From Botrytis cinerea B05.10 (Eukaryota > Ascomycota > Leotiomycetes > Helotiales > Sclerotiniaceae): a stretch of DNA of 64,000 nucleotides. Below, piece after piece: positions 23,216-33,428 of this stretch (position 1 is its first letter; each line of letters starts with the position of its first letter). Both the position numbers and the translations under genes were made by a program. The stretch spans positions 496,001-560,000 of the forward strand of contig NC_037314.1 in NCBI RefSeq assembly GCF_000143535.2, read 5' to 3'. Under the pieces are notes generated by a model. The model worked only from the letters and a program-made list of their open reading frames with translations, made no database searches and was not told the origin of the DNA.

Positions 23216-24448
23216 CTATAGCCACCTTCTGATATCATCATATCTCTGGGCTGTCCAAATTCCTCTCCAGGTCATTAATTCCATCAAAGTCCTGGCGGCC
23301 GTGATCATTTTAAAGACATCCTCATTTTTGTTGGTCCAATACCAGCGGTTTTCCACAATTGCCTGAACTCTGATCTGATCAGGCTTGCTTCTGTCACTGT
23401 ACCGGGCCCATGGCTCTTTCCACGTTTTCACTGTAGTCTCCATGCTGGATAGATCCTCGTAGTGAACTCCGAAATCTGCTAGCAAGTCCTTCATGTTCTT
23501 TCCGGCTGTTTGCGATAGCTTTGTCAAGTTCTCGGCAGCATTGTGCTCACTCGGGAAGATATCGAGTAGCCATCTCACATAACCTTCGAGTGCACCGTCG
23601 AGCTCTCCCAACTTCGTTTTGTCCAATTTACTTAAGTCGCACCATGATGCACCTCCTATTCGTATGACATCATCGACTTGCTTGGCATTCTTAGATGCAT
23701 CCTCAATCTCTCTATCAAGCCTATATAAAGCCTCTTTTTTCAAATCGCTCTTAACGCCATCAGCGTATGAGGGATACATACGTACGTTGAAGATACCAAC
23801 CAGGCAATAGGCAGCATCTTGAGGTACGCTTGTTTTCCGATTTTCTGCCCATGAAAAGCGTTCTTTTTTACTGAAGCGCGAAAGTTTGACGCCTTGCAGA
23901 GCCATAATAGGGATCTTAGTCACAGTGGCCACCGCTTCCACTAATTCTTCCTTGTCACCAAGTCGATTTCCCTCTTTTGAATAGAACACTACTGAGCTAG
24001 GCGCAATTAATTCCTGTAGTGTCCAGCCACGCTCAAACCATCTGCTCCGCTTAAAGGCTTCGACTGCATCGAAAGCTTCTCCTCCACCAGGTGCTCTGGC
24101 CGAAACGTCGGATAAAAGCACATAACATCTGACAGCCCTCTGATACCAGTAGAACATAGAGTTCAGAGATCGATCCAACTCTGGCCCGTCCGACTTCTTA
24201 ATGCAGCATGTATCTATCCAGAAATAGCACAGCCCATCGAGTTCGGCTTTTTCGCAGCAGAAGCGTAGCTTGTCGAACCCAGACTTGCTTTTATCATCGA
24301 AATCCCGTGTTCCGTCCTTAATATCCTCGAATGTGACCTCCGCATCTTTAGAATCCCAAGTATGGGACAATATTGCGTAGAAAGGAACTGCCTCCAAAAA
24401 TTCTTGAATAAGCCATTTACCGTTCCTCGATCGTGATAGGAGCCGCAT
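23216..24448 (-). CDS. HET-domain (heterokaryon incompatibility) protein
   Basis: Single exon, 410 aa, uninterrupted. The opening MRLLSRSRNGKW, leading into VPFYAILSHTWD at residues 21-32, is the canonical start of stand-alone fungal HET proteins. Also visible are CYFWIDTCCIKK (74-85), SMFYWYQRAVRCYVLLSDV (97-115), RWFERGWTLQELIAP (136-150) and later FSWAENRKTSVPQDAAYCLV with GIFNVRMYPSYADG. These are the three conserved HET blocks and the usual downstream element. There is no NACHT, WD40 or ankyrin extension, so it is a short HET protein. HET domains trigger cell death after non-self recognition; the partner here is unknown. It is the only intact coding sequence between the two halves of a decayed metabolic gene block. 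Confidence 0.93.
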   Translation of the reverse strand: MRLLSRSRNGKWLIQEFLEAVPFYAILSHTWDSKDAEVTFEDIKDGTRDFDDKSKSGFDKLRFCCEKAELDGLCYFWIDTCCIKKSDGPELDRSLNSMFYWYQRAVRCYVLLSDVSARAPGGGEAFDAVEAFKRSRWFERGWTLQELIAPSSVVFYSKEGNRLGDKEELVEAVATVTKIPIMALQGVKLSRFSKKERFSWAENRKTSVPQDAAYCLVGIFNVRMYPSYADGVKSDLKKEALYRLDREIEDASKNAKQVDDVIRIGGASWCDLSKLDKTKLGELDGALEGYVRWLLDIFPSEHNAAENLTKLSQTAGKNMKDLLADFGVHYEDLSSMETTVKTWKEPWARYSDRSKPDQIRVQAIVENRWYWTNKNEDVFKMITAARTLMELMTWRGIWTAQRYDDIRRWL

Positions 24449-25307
24449 TTTTTACTAAAACGCGAGAAATAAGCTGTAAGCTATTTCCGTAAGTCAGTTT
24501 TAATAAGAACTTAGCCGCAACTAGGTTTACGTACTATCGCACAGCCAGTGGACGGATTTTGCAGAGAAAAGGTACAGAGCGTTTTGGGGCACCTTTTTGA
24601 TAATTAAACAGTTGTTGCCGTTACTTGGAGGAGGAGCGGATTCCCGTTGGATACCAGCACTTCAGATGGTACAGGCTTATTGCCCTGGGCGTAACGCAGA
24701 ACAACTCTTGAAAGGAATGAAGTGCGTGGTTGTGAAAATAGTTGCAATTCGGCCGCCTGCACTGGCAGCTCGGCTTGATTCTGCGGATTGTGCGAGGGGA
24801 TTTGGGATGGATGGGACTCAGAGGAGATCGTTGACAGGAATCGGAGGTGATATTTTTTAGCTAGTCCAGCATGTTCAATTTTGTGCACAGGCAGCTGTCG
24901 ATTGTAGGGAAGCCACCAAAAGTTGGTCGTCAGAGAACCTGCCTCGGCGTTTGCGTGCAGGGCTCAGATCAGCTACAGCCCAGAGCATGTCGGAAATACA
25001 GGGATTTGCGACAGGCTTAGCGGTCCGCCACACGCAGCCACCACTACAGTACAGGAAGACAATTGCATGTGTGTTATTGGAGCTTGTGGCTTAGCCAATA
25101 AGCAATCCCCCCCACCATCAAGTTGAGAATCTTTTGTGAAATTATTATCGACACAATAGTTTGCAGGTCGTTGTGGATGTCTGCAATCGATAGAAAACGT
25201 TTCATCATACCCATGGCCGAAAACCTCAGATTTCCTTTTTGGAGACGCTTCCGGGCACCGGTTTTGTTGGAAGACGCTCTTTGCCAAAGCTCTGATAGGT
25301 TCGGAGT
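24449..25307. other. Intergenic between HET gene and reductase relic
   Basis: Upstream region of the HET gene (first 150 nt) followed by about 700 nt with small overlapping frames and no recognisable domain. It may contain further eroded sequence of the neighbouring dead gene block. Confidence 0.5.
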
Positions 25308-26240
25308 GTCAGAATGAGATACTCCAGAGCCCCCTGCTGCTCCAGTCGATAAAGCGTTTGAAACTATCTTCATGGCACTCCTGCAATCTCCAGCAGCAAA
25401 GATACCTGGCATGCTGGTCTGCATAGAAGGTCATTTTGTTGTGATCTCGCCTCCCGAGCTTACATCCAAGGCCAACTGGGTCGCAAATGGTGCTCTTTAT
25501 CTCACTTTTAGAGCTGCTCCCAAAAATTCTTCCGTCTTCTCTGTGCCGTCCTCAGATTGAATGGTAACTTCTGCTCCGGGGAGGTTTTTTAGTATTTTCT
25601 TGATGCTCCGTGAATCCACATTCATTTGCGGTGTCGTGTCCAGCGCACTTCTGAATTCCTTAATTAGTTCTTCGGAGCCGTTGGTGTAAAAGGTGACTGA
25701 GGAAGACAGTTGGAGTGCATGTCCCCCTGCATGCATCGCATGTGATACCGAAGCGAGTGCATCAATAGCAATGCGGCCTGAAGTTTCAGAGCCCCTTTCT
25801 TCGAACCCCTCACAGAATTAGCAATAAAAACTAGCGCCTCGTTAGCTTAAGTCATCCTCAACAACGTTTTGTTTCGCCAAGGGGGGCTTTCCATTCGAGA
25901 TGACTCGAAGCTGAATTCAATTTGCCCGAGAGTCGCATTTGAACCGGCAGGATCTAAAGTCTCTAACCCGAATGCATGGAATCTTGAGCTTCCCATTTGA
26001 AAATACGTATAAATAAGACAACACATACATTCCGATCCCCAACATTCTTTAAATCCTTTGATATTAGGTATGACATCTTCTACCCCAGATGCTAGTACCA
26101 ACTCTATCCCAGTCCAATTATTGCCAGCACCATCATTAGTCTCAAAGGTCCCATTATCACCTTCCTTAATCTCTCGAATGGGGTTTTTATAGATATTGAT
26201 CGTTGCATACTACTCTAAGATTTTCTCTCGTGCTGCCGAG
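25308..26240 (-). pseudogene. Thioredoxin-reductase-like FAD/NAD(P) oxidoreductase relic (GliT-like group)
   Basis: Read on the minus strand. From about 26230: REKILE, then a stop, then IYKNPIREIKEGDNGTFE, NNWTG and LVLASGVEDVIPNIKGFKEC (the conserved ASGV..PDIPGF-type loop after the FAD domain). A later block reads HAMHAGGHALQLSSSVTFYT with NGSEELIKEF and VTIQSEDGTEKTEEFLGAA. After two in-frame stops, PGIFAAGDC appears with KIVSNALSTGAAGG, the C-terminal FAD-binding ATG/GDC motif. The redox-active CxxC region expected shortly after GFKECWG is not preserved, and the N-terminal GxGxxG half is missing. The spacing matches the thioredoxin-reductase-like oxidases of dithiol-containing fungal metabolite clusters. 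Nonsense codons plus loss of the active-site segment make it a pseudogene. Family confident; subgroup inferred. Confidence 0.8.
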
Positions 26241-26259
26241 CGGTAAGCGTACGGCTTCT

Positions 26260-26424
26260 TCTTGAGTAAAACCTCAACACGACTGTCACTATAGCAAGAA
26301 AAAGAAATACAATTGGAACAACTATCAAGGTAAACTGGTTCTTTGTACAAATCCGCACCCCATCGCGCGTAATTCGTAAAGGCTGAGATATAACGGGAGA
26401 GAATTGAGATAAATCAGATAGCAA
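26260..26424 (-). pseudogene. N-terminal fragment of a Pth11-like/rhodopsin-fold membrane protein
   Basis: About 50 residues: a short extracellular-type leader with DGVRICTKNQF, then the first membrane helix FTLIVVPIVFLFLAIVTVVL ending in RFYSRR. This is the usual N-terminus of the large fungal family of seven-helix integral membrane proteins related to Pth11. The frame closes after about 15 more codons and the other six helices are absent. Immediately downstream on the same strand the thioredoxin-reductase-like relic begins in mid-protein, so this looks like a deletion junction. Not functional. Confidence 0.55.
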
Positions 26425-26645
26425 GTGCTAGGTGATTGAATTGGTTGTCAATACTTCTAAGTCGGGTATGTTCACAATGGCCCCAAAAAGTTCCGGGGCC
26501 CGATGGTATCGTGGGGGTTTGATCTCTCAAACCACTTTCAGTATGGTTCACAAACTTGCACATTAAAATGCACCGGTTTCTCAATTTGATTGTCGTCTAC
26601 TCAATGCGACGTAATACGTAAACCATGTTCCTAATCATCGTCTGT

Positions 26646-27622
26646 CTAATTTTCAGATGATTTCATTGCTGTAGCAGTTATGGCAATCCTCAGATCAAAT
26701 GGTGAATCATTGCCGTACTTGTCGAGCAAAAATTTCTTCAATACTGGGACTAAGAGCGGCCCATACTTTTCTCGGTCCCCTTCAGTCCATAACTTCAGCG
26801 GGAACATGCTCATCGTTATTGGGAACGTCGAATCCATGAATTCCTGAACTTTGTTCCATCTCAACATAGGGTGGACCACAGCTTTCACATCGATTAAGCC
26901 TTGTTTCTCCAAAGTTTCAATCATCCATAGACGATTCTCCCACGCACCGTCTGATAAAAGTTTCATAATTTCAGCTCGTTGCGGATATTCAGGAGCGCTA
27001 GGAATAGTGGCAGTTGTATCTTGCATAACCTCGATCTAGCCAAGATGCTCCCAGATTGTGGAGGCAAAGATGCCGTTAGGACGGAGGATTCGAACGCATT
27101 CTAGTGAAAGCCGTTAGTAGTTTTCTAGAGTATATCGGAAATACACAATGACTTACCTTTTAATGCTTTGAGAGTCTGTGGTATGGTTTGACATCCTAGG
27201 TTCATGATAACATGAGTATAAAAATTGTCGGGAAGCCCGGTCTCCTGGTTCAGAATGAGTTAAGATTGATTGCCAACAAGATTAAATATACCTTACCTGT
27301 GCATCAATGATTTTTGCTTTGCACCCGTCCATTCCTCTGCAGTTATGACATATTTCATGTGCTCAATCATGCCGCTGATAATACCACCACACGTTAACTC
27401 CAGATTGGCTTTTTGAGCATCATCCAGCTTCTCGTAGAGAATGCGAGAGATTGCTCCCGTCCCACAAGCATTGTCAAAGACAACTAATTTTCCTTCCCAG
27501 TTTCCAAGAATATTAGTTTATTCGATCAGATGCTCTCCTGCAGGGTGTGTAATGCGCTCTACACAACGGTAGTCTTTCACAATTTGGGGTCCATTCCATG
27601 AGGGATTTTCTGAGGTAGACAT
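26646..27622 (-). pseudogene. Second SAM-dependent methyltransferase relic
   Basis: Minus strand, starting at the ATG at 27620-27622 (MSTSENPSWNGPQIVKDY). An early in-frame stop follows HLIE (TAA at about 27520). The SAM motif I block LVVFDNACGTGAISRILYEK and an acidic/hydrophobic stretch CGGIISGMIEHMK come next. A one-base frameshift lies near 27330. Two plausible GT-AG introns (about 27245-27300 and 27105-27160) flank FYTHVIMNLGCQTIPQTLK. The next exon has ILRPNGIFASTIWEHLG, then a TAG where Trp is expected, and from 27026 an open run to the natural-looking end at 26646. The layout is that of UbiE/UMTA-like methyltransferases of fungal secondary metabolism. One frameshift and two nonsense codons make it a pseudogene. 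It is different from the relic at 21.6 kb, not a recent copy. Confidence 0.8.
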
Positions 27623-30073
27623 AATTCACAGAAACGTTGATTTGATGATAAATAAAGCGATTTGGCACAGGTGTATTGAAACGAAGAAATTCACGATAGC
27701 AATGCTTTAAGTAAATTAAATTACTCTCAATGTTGTACGTATTGCCGGTCACCAATCGAGAGATTTTGAATGGGACGAATATTATGCTGAATTCATATAT
27801 AAGAGAGAAGGAAATTGTGTTAATTTTAGAGCTAATAAGTGTAAAGATGCTGTGGCACATAAACTCACTCGAGTGAGCTTAAGCCTATGCCTAGTGCAGT
27901 AAGCTCCGAGGGGCGTAGCTCGCACATCAAGCCTGATATAGAATTAGTCAGCACTAGAAAAGTGGTGAAGCGATTCGCTTTAGTTATTACTGATACAGAA
28001 GATCGAAATCGAGATCTAAATTGTTTGAGGATAGAGATCAAAAAGAAATAGAATGTCTTGTAGCTATGTACAGAGCTTTTTCTTCTCGCTAATATAGGGC
28101 TAGGGCTTTGTCTTTCTGTAGTCAGTTTCTCTTTATTAATAATCTAATTTAGGTGTAAACTCGAGCTTATAACCTATTGACATTATAACACCTCGTAGTA
28201 TACGATGGAAAGCTTAGGATGGGCTTTGAGGGCTTTTAAAGACTACAGATTCATATTACATCTATTCGATCGGACCTTGAAGGTCTTGATTCCATATGAT
28301 AAGAACTCTTTATATAGTCAGAGTTCCCTCTAGGCTGGAACAGGACTAGCTCCCCTAACTCTTGCAATCATGAGAACCATCATCTTCAACACTACGTAGG
28401 GTTATTATCGAGTATATACGTAACGATAGCTATAATTATTCGATATCGCGTGTAGTACAAAATATCTATCAAGAAATTACTTTACTCCACCATACTTTCC
28501 CAGAAGACTTTGATGCAAGGGAGGGTACCATATCTTTTCGTTGGTGAGGCAGCATGCGAAGCTATTACAAAAGTGCGAGGTGGAAAGTATTTTGAACAAA
28601 CAAGCCCTGAAGTTTAGCGTATTGATTAAGAAACTCTAAATTATTTGTAGTCAGATACGCTTATTTTCTTGGCATGATTAACAATCATACGCTTCCTTCC
28701 GCTGAGCCCAGTGCAATGCCTTGACGTGAAGATGCTTCCACCAAGCCTTAAGCTCCGCTAATCGTGGAGGGGTGGAAACAAATTCTAGCTGTATGAGGAA
28801 CCTTCACTGTCCTAATACTTGGTCTTTCTTCTCGGTGATGGTCCGAGGTGGAAGGATGACCGAAATCTCTACTTTGTACAACCCCCCGCACAATATCATT
28901 GTGTAGCGACTTTGGTTTTCTAAGTTTTACTACTTCCGGATACCTTGTCTATCATATTCATGCATCTAAGCATTCTTCAAACGAAGCTCTTTTATTAGCC
29001 TGGTTTTCCCAATTTGTCAGAGCAAGTATTGTATCATTGACGGCGCCAGGCAATTTTGCTACTAACCCCCCCCCTCGAAGATATCAAATAGCTTAGTTCG
29101 TACACTTTATTCTATAAACCTTCAGCCTCCTCAAGTAAACAGGGCTTTAAGAAGACCTTTTGCAGGCGTATGCGGTGGTAGTAGCGAGGAGAAATCTGGA
29201 ATAGATAAACTTAATAGTTAAAGCAGTTGGAAGGAAGTTGCTTGTTGTTGAGAGGAGGTAATATTTTAGAAGTAGATGCTAATATTTAAAGATGTGAAAG
29301 TTAGTTGATGATTCCTGGTTCTGATGTAATGATCTGGGAAACCCTATTTATACACTGAGACGTCTAACGAAGAATGAAACTCTGGGAGGTGAGATCTAGC
29401 ATGATGTCATTTGCTGCTGGCAGTCTCGGTTTTATCTCTTCAGTCTCCATGACATATGGCGATAATCTTTTCTTTCTGCCGATTGCAGATAATTTCAGCT
29501 ACCTATTTGCATTATACTAAAGCTTTATACTCAACTGAAAAGTAATTCTATTATCTAGTTAAAATTGTTTTAATCTCAATCTATTACTTATCGCTTTCAA
29601 TTGAAATCCTTCCACATGACTATCGAAGGCACGTCGTAACAACTAGGAATAAGAATACCTCGACTTTGCTTTATCGTGTAATCTCTGTATAAAAGTTTCT
29701 TATTACTAAATATAGATGATTAATTTTTGAGCCTAAAGTTCTCAGACTTTTATGTATCCTAAAGTTATAATAACAATAGTCTGATAGTTAAATAATGATA
29801 TAACAGACTTTAATATGCTTGAATTTATATTTTGAGTGAACCCACTCGAAATTTCAATCTGCTTTCTACTTACTAGAATATTTATATCTCAAATATTGAA
29901 ATAAGTGAAACTTAGACAGTGGCTATAAGCTGTCTCTGGGGATATACAAACGAGCAGAAGTACGAACAACACCTTCAGACATGCATCTCCTGCAGTGCAT
30001 TTGTAGCGCCCAAACTCTGTCGATCTCGTACCAACCTTGCCTGTAGCAGCTCTATGATATGGGCAAGCTCCAG
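27623..30073. other. AT-rich gene-free accessory DNA
   Basis: 2.4 kb with strongly AT-rich parts (especially 29540-29900) and no open gene. Many TA dinucleotides and TAA/TAG/ATA runs suggest mutational decay, perhaps repeat-induced point mutation of transposon DNA. 28680-29080 is less AT-rich and may hold an unidentified relic, but no domain was recognised. A possible LTR end lies at 27880-28202. Confidence 0.5.
27880..28202 (-). mobile_element. Possible solo LTR or LTR fragment
   Basis: Read on the minus strand, the segment begins TGTTATAATGTCA, a typical fungal Ty3/gypsy-like LTR start (TG with a TATAAT-like box). It continues through pyrimidine-rich sequence with GATCGAAATCGAGATC-like repeats. 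No matching second LTR, target duplication, primer-binding site or reverse transcriptase was found in the window, and the far end is not defined. Low confidence; a genome-wide repeat search would decide. Confidence 0.25.
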
Positions 30074-32568
30074 TTACTTGGCAGGAATGTGCACCCGCCA
30101 ATCCTTCTTCACTGCGTCATTCGTCTGCTTCAACGTCATCTCTTCGAAATCGTGAATATCTTCTGAGCCCTGTCCATCCTGAAGAGCCCAATAACATGTC
30201 TCACGCAAATCATGGTCGGGACATGTTGTACAATGCCATCTTCTGCCGGGTAGAGGACTTCTTTGACAAGGACCATCGCATTGAATACTCTGGTGTAGTA
30301 CTGCCAGATATGCGAGATCCAGAGGCGCTTGATAATTGCTATCCTGCACGCTGATGTCAATAGAATCACGGTCGAGCAGTAATTCGACGGCACTGAGATT
30401 TACGGCATCAACAGCGAAATGTAGTGGGATACGATAGAAGAGAGCCTCGCCAATCCGTGCATTAATAACTTCATCGGGTGAGCCAAAATGTTGCAGCAGC
30501 TCATTTAGAATATCCCTGTTCTGAGCAAAGTCGTACTAAGTGCGTTGGTATGCGACAGCAGAGGAGTCACCATCCGGAATGCGATCGAAGACGCCTTGTG
30601 TGCTCTGACAGCAAGGTGAACGGTTGTAAGTTAACGCTGTGGCTCGACTACCAACATAGTAGCGCGGTCTTGAGCAGCTTGAGGTTGGTTGGAAATGAGT
30701 TGCATTCGAGCTATAGATCCACGTGCTGCAGACGCGGCGAGATGCCCGAGGACGGTAGTCAATTGTTCGAGAGTGATGAAGCCTGATGAGATAGATGCAG
30801 CATTTATATTGGCGCCCCTCAACAACAATTCTTGTGCGATATTCAACGCATTGTTCTTCAATGCTACCAAGAGCGGTGTTTCAAGATCAGCAGACTCATT
30901 GAATTGGGCATCTACCTCGACACCAGCCTCGACAATCTTTCGGACTAAGGTGAGGTCCGAATCATGACTAGCGTACGTAAAGGCATGTAACGCGCTCTAA
31001 TTGCTCTTGCTGCCATCAAATGAATTGCGACTTCTGGCGTGTATATCTGCACCTCGGGTGATGAGCAAATCGAAAATCTCATGGTGATTCCAACGTATGC
31101 ACTCAAGTAGAGGTGTTCGCAGCTCAATTCCACAAGGATTATTGATATGTTCCTCGGAGAAAACACCATATCGTGGTATAGACATGCCGTCTTCATCATT
31201 GACCACCGCTCTTCGTCGCTCCCTGCCTGTGCGAAGAAGTGCTTCAGTCTCTGGAGCCAGCAGGAACTTGACGACCAGGTCGTAGCCTTCAGATATCGCG
31301 TAGTAGAGTAACGTATAACCGAATCCGCCTAATCCAGTTCCAAACGATGCATCATGAGTTTCTTGCAGCAGGTAGTCCAACGTATTCTTCACTCTATCCA
31401 AATATTGAACTCCACTTCGGAAGATCATCGAGAACATATCTGCACCGTGCACTGCGGCCTCGAGAAATTCTTGATATGTGAAGTTAACCCTTTGTGCTTT
31501 CATGGCAACGATCATTGCTTCGAGACAATGACGATGATGATATTTTGCTGCCCACTCGAGTGGGCTTGAATCATTGGGTGCGTTAATCACACACAGGCGT
31601 GCGGATTCGGGTTGGCTGAGAAGAAACTTTATGATATCCGGCCGGTCGTGACGTACAGCCCAGGTCAGTGGTGTTCCTGGTGGCAGGTTATCAAAGTCAA
31701 TGCCGGACGGGAATATGCTGTAGTTGATCTGTTTCGTGGTGAGAGACTTCACTTCGGCACCCGCAGATATCAAAGCTTGTCCAGCAACATATACTTCGTC
31801 CTCATTGAAGGAAATAAGCCAATGAAGCGGTGACTCCTTCGAGCTTGTAGCGATTGTCGGGTCTGCTCCACGACTAAGTAGTGATTCAGCAATATCTCGA
31901 TGGCCAGATCGACATGCAGAAAGAAGCGGAGTCTCGCCAACATCATTCAATTGGTCCACAGTCAGAGAGGGAAAATTGTCCAATAAAGCTTCAACTGCTC
32001 GAAGTTTACCACAGCTTGCTGCCATGTGCAAGATTCGATCGCCTCGTCTGTTCACCTTGTAATCGGCGATCTCGCGGATATTCCTCATGTTTTCGACCAT
32101 AGAAGTCGTGTTACGAAACGAGTTGATGGAGGGACCGTAAGTGTGGCCGTGCAGCAGATCATCGCTCCCGAAGGAAGCACCCACTCCTGCCAGACCGACC
32201 TTGATAATTCTCTTCACCTCTACCGCCCTTTCTGGCGCGATGATAGCCAGATCTTGTAGCGCGCCACGTGAACCATTGAAAGCCTGCCGCTCGAGGATCT
32301 GCTGCGGAGAGGTGATTGTCGCGAGCTCTGAACCAGTCACTCTAGCAATTCGCCATGCATTAGCCTGTGCAGCTTGATGTCCATTCGCAGCAGCATGTAG
32401 TACTAGCCGCCATGCTTCCTGTAAGTTTGGTTGAGTGCCGAGGCCGTTCATATAGAAGGATGCAAGCACAAAGCACTCAGGAGTGCTGACTTGATTGCGA
32501 GACACAAGTTCATCAACTCTCAATTATCGTTCTCCCAGCCGCCGAATCCGACCTCGCAATAGATTCAT
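30074..32568 (-). pseudogene. Sel1-ankyrin-ZZ zinc finger protein, disrupted
   Basis: Minus-strand coding region of roughly 830 codons. It has a Sel1-like repeat near the start (LASFYMNGLGTQPNLQEAWR) and ankyrin repeats: GDRILHMAASCGKLRAVEAL, VGETPLLSACRSGHRDIAES, TPLTWAVRHDRPDIIKFLL, RTPLLECIRWNHHEIFDLLI and ETPLLVALKNNALNIAQELL. The C-terminus is a ZZ-type zinc finger (CDGPC, WHCTTCPDHD, then CYW and HDF). The frame is broken at TAG 30997-30999 and TAA 30631-30633, by a frameshift near 30490-30545, and by a TAA at about 32524-32526 unless translation starts after it. Each stop fits a CAG or CAA turned into TAG or TAA. Some could be avoided by short introns, but 30997 cannot plausibly be. 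A 508-aa truncated product from the first long segment is conceivable. Fungal proteins of this architecture are often NLR-like or non-self-recognition related; that is inference. Confidence 0.75.
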
Positions 32569-33428
32569 CAGGCAACGTGCCGTTTATGGGGATCGTTATA
32601 GTGCCCTAAAACTCTGTCACATTAAACAATATTCTGCACAGTGCCATGCATACTCGGCGCTAAGAAAAACCAGGTTAGTTCGTCTCACTTCCGGGCCCCA
32701 CGTGACTGATAAAGTTCGAATGAAGCCTTTTGACACCGGACTAATACTAGTTAAGCCATCCAAGCACCCCACGTTATCTGTGTAACCCCAAATCAACCTC
32801 ACTTCCTCCAACTTCCTGCGGCTAAAAGTAAACCATCACACCAGGGTGCACAGCAAAAGAGGTGAATTGTGATGCCATTGCCCATCATACTGTAGTACAC
32901 AAGATGCACAGCTTGATTGGAACCGAAATTCACTCGGTTATATTTGGTACAGTTCTCTAAAAGATGGTCATCTCTTATCCATCTTGGGGGTATTGTGTCA
33001 GCCAATCCTTTATAAGGACAATGTCAAGATACAGATCAACTCAATTTGGAAGGGTGAATGTGTTTAGTAGTTCAAGAAGGTTATTAAGCTGTTGATTAGC
33101 ATTCAAAGAACTCACCAAAGGCGCTCGAGCCCTTTCTAAGAATGATATAGTCTTCTCGACCCCTCCGAGTATCTTCCCTTCAACTTCTCAACACAAATCA
33201 GAACTATTCTACTTCATACGTTGCCCATTTTATACTACTTCAACTACTCAGCTTCCGGAACTACTTATTCAACTTTCTACAGAATCAAGAGAATCCAACA
33301 AAGTTGTAAAGATAATTCAATCATTCAAAGTTATTAATATCATTCAATTACATCCAGATATCACCACAATTCAATCATTCCAGAGATATCGCCATCATTG
33401 AGTCATTTACACAGTCTCAAAATTCACT
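32569..33428. other. Intergenic, divergent upstream region
   Basis: Between the ankyrin pseudogene (minus) and the small membrane protein gene (plus). No further coding sequence recognised. 33280-33430 contains several ATTCAAT/CATTCA motifs and AT-rich leader-like sequence. Confidence 0.5.

Noticed and set aside
25120..25260. ADIHNDL-like string after the reductase relic as a dipeptidase remnant
   Set aside because: Seven residues only, no further peptidase motif on either side.
25921..25985. tRNA B-box-like sequence on minus (GGTTCAAAT)
   Set aside because: It lies in the reductase relic and no cloverleaf arms or A box could be drawn around it.
27640..27740. YREFLRFNTPVPN on minus as a P450 ExxR motif
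   Set aside because: One short match just upstream of the methyltransferase relic start, with no haem loop or flanking P450 sequence; likely chance.
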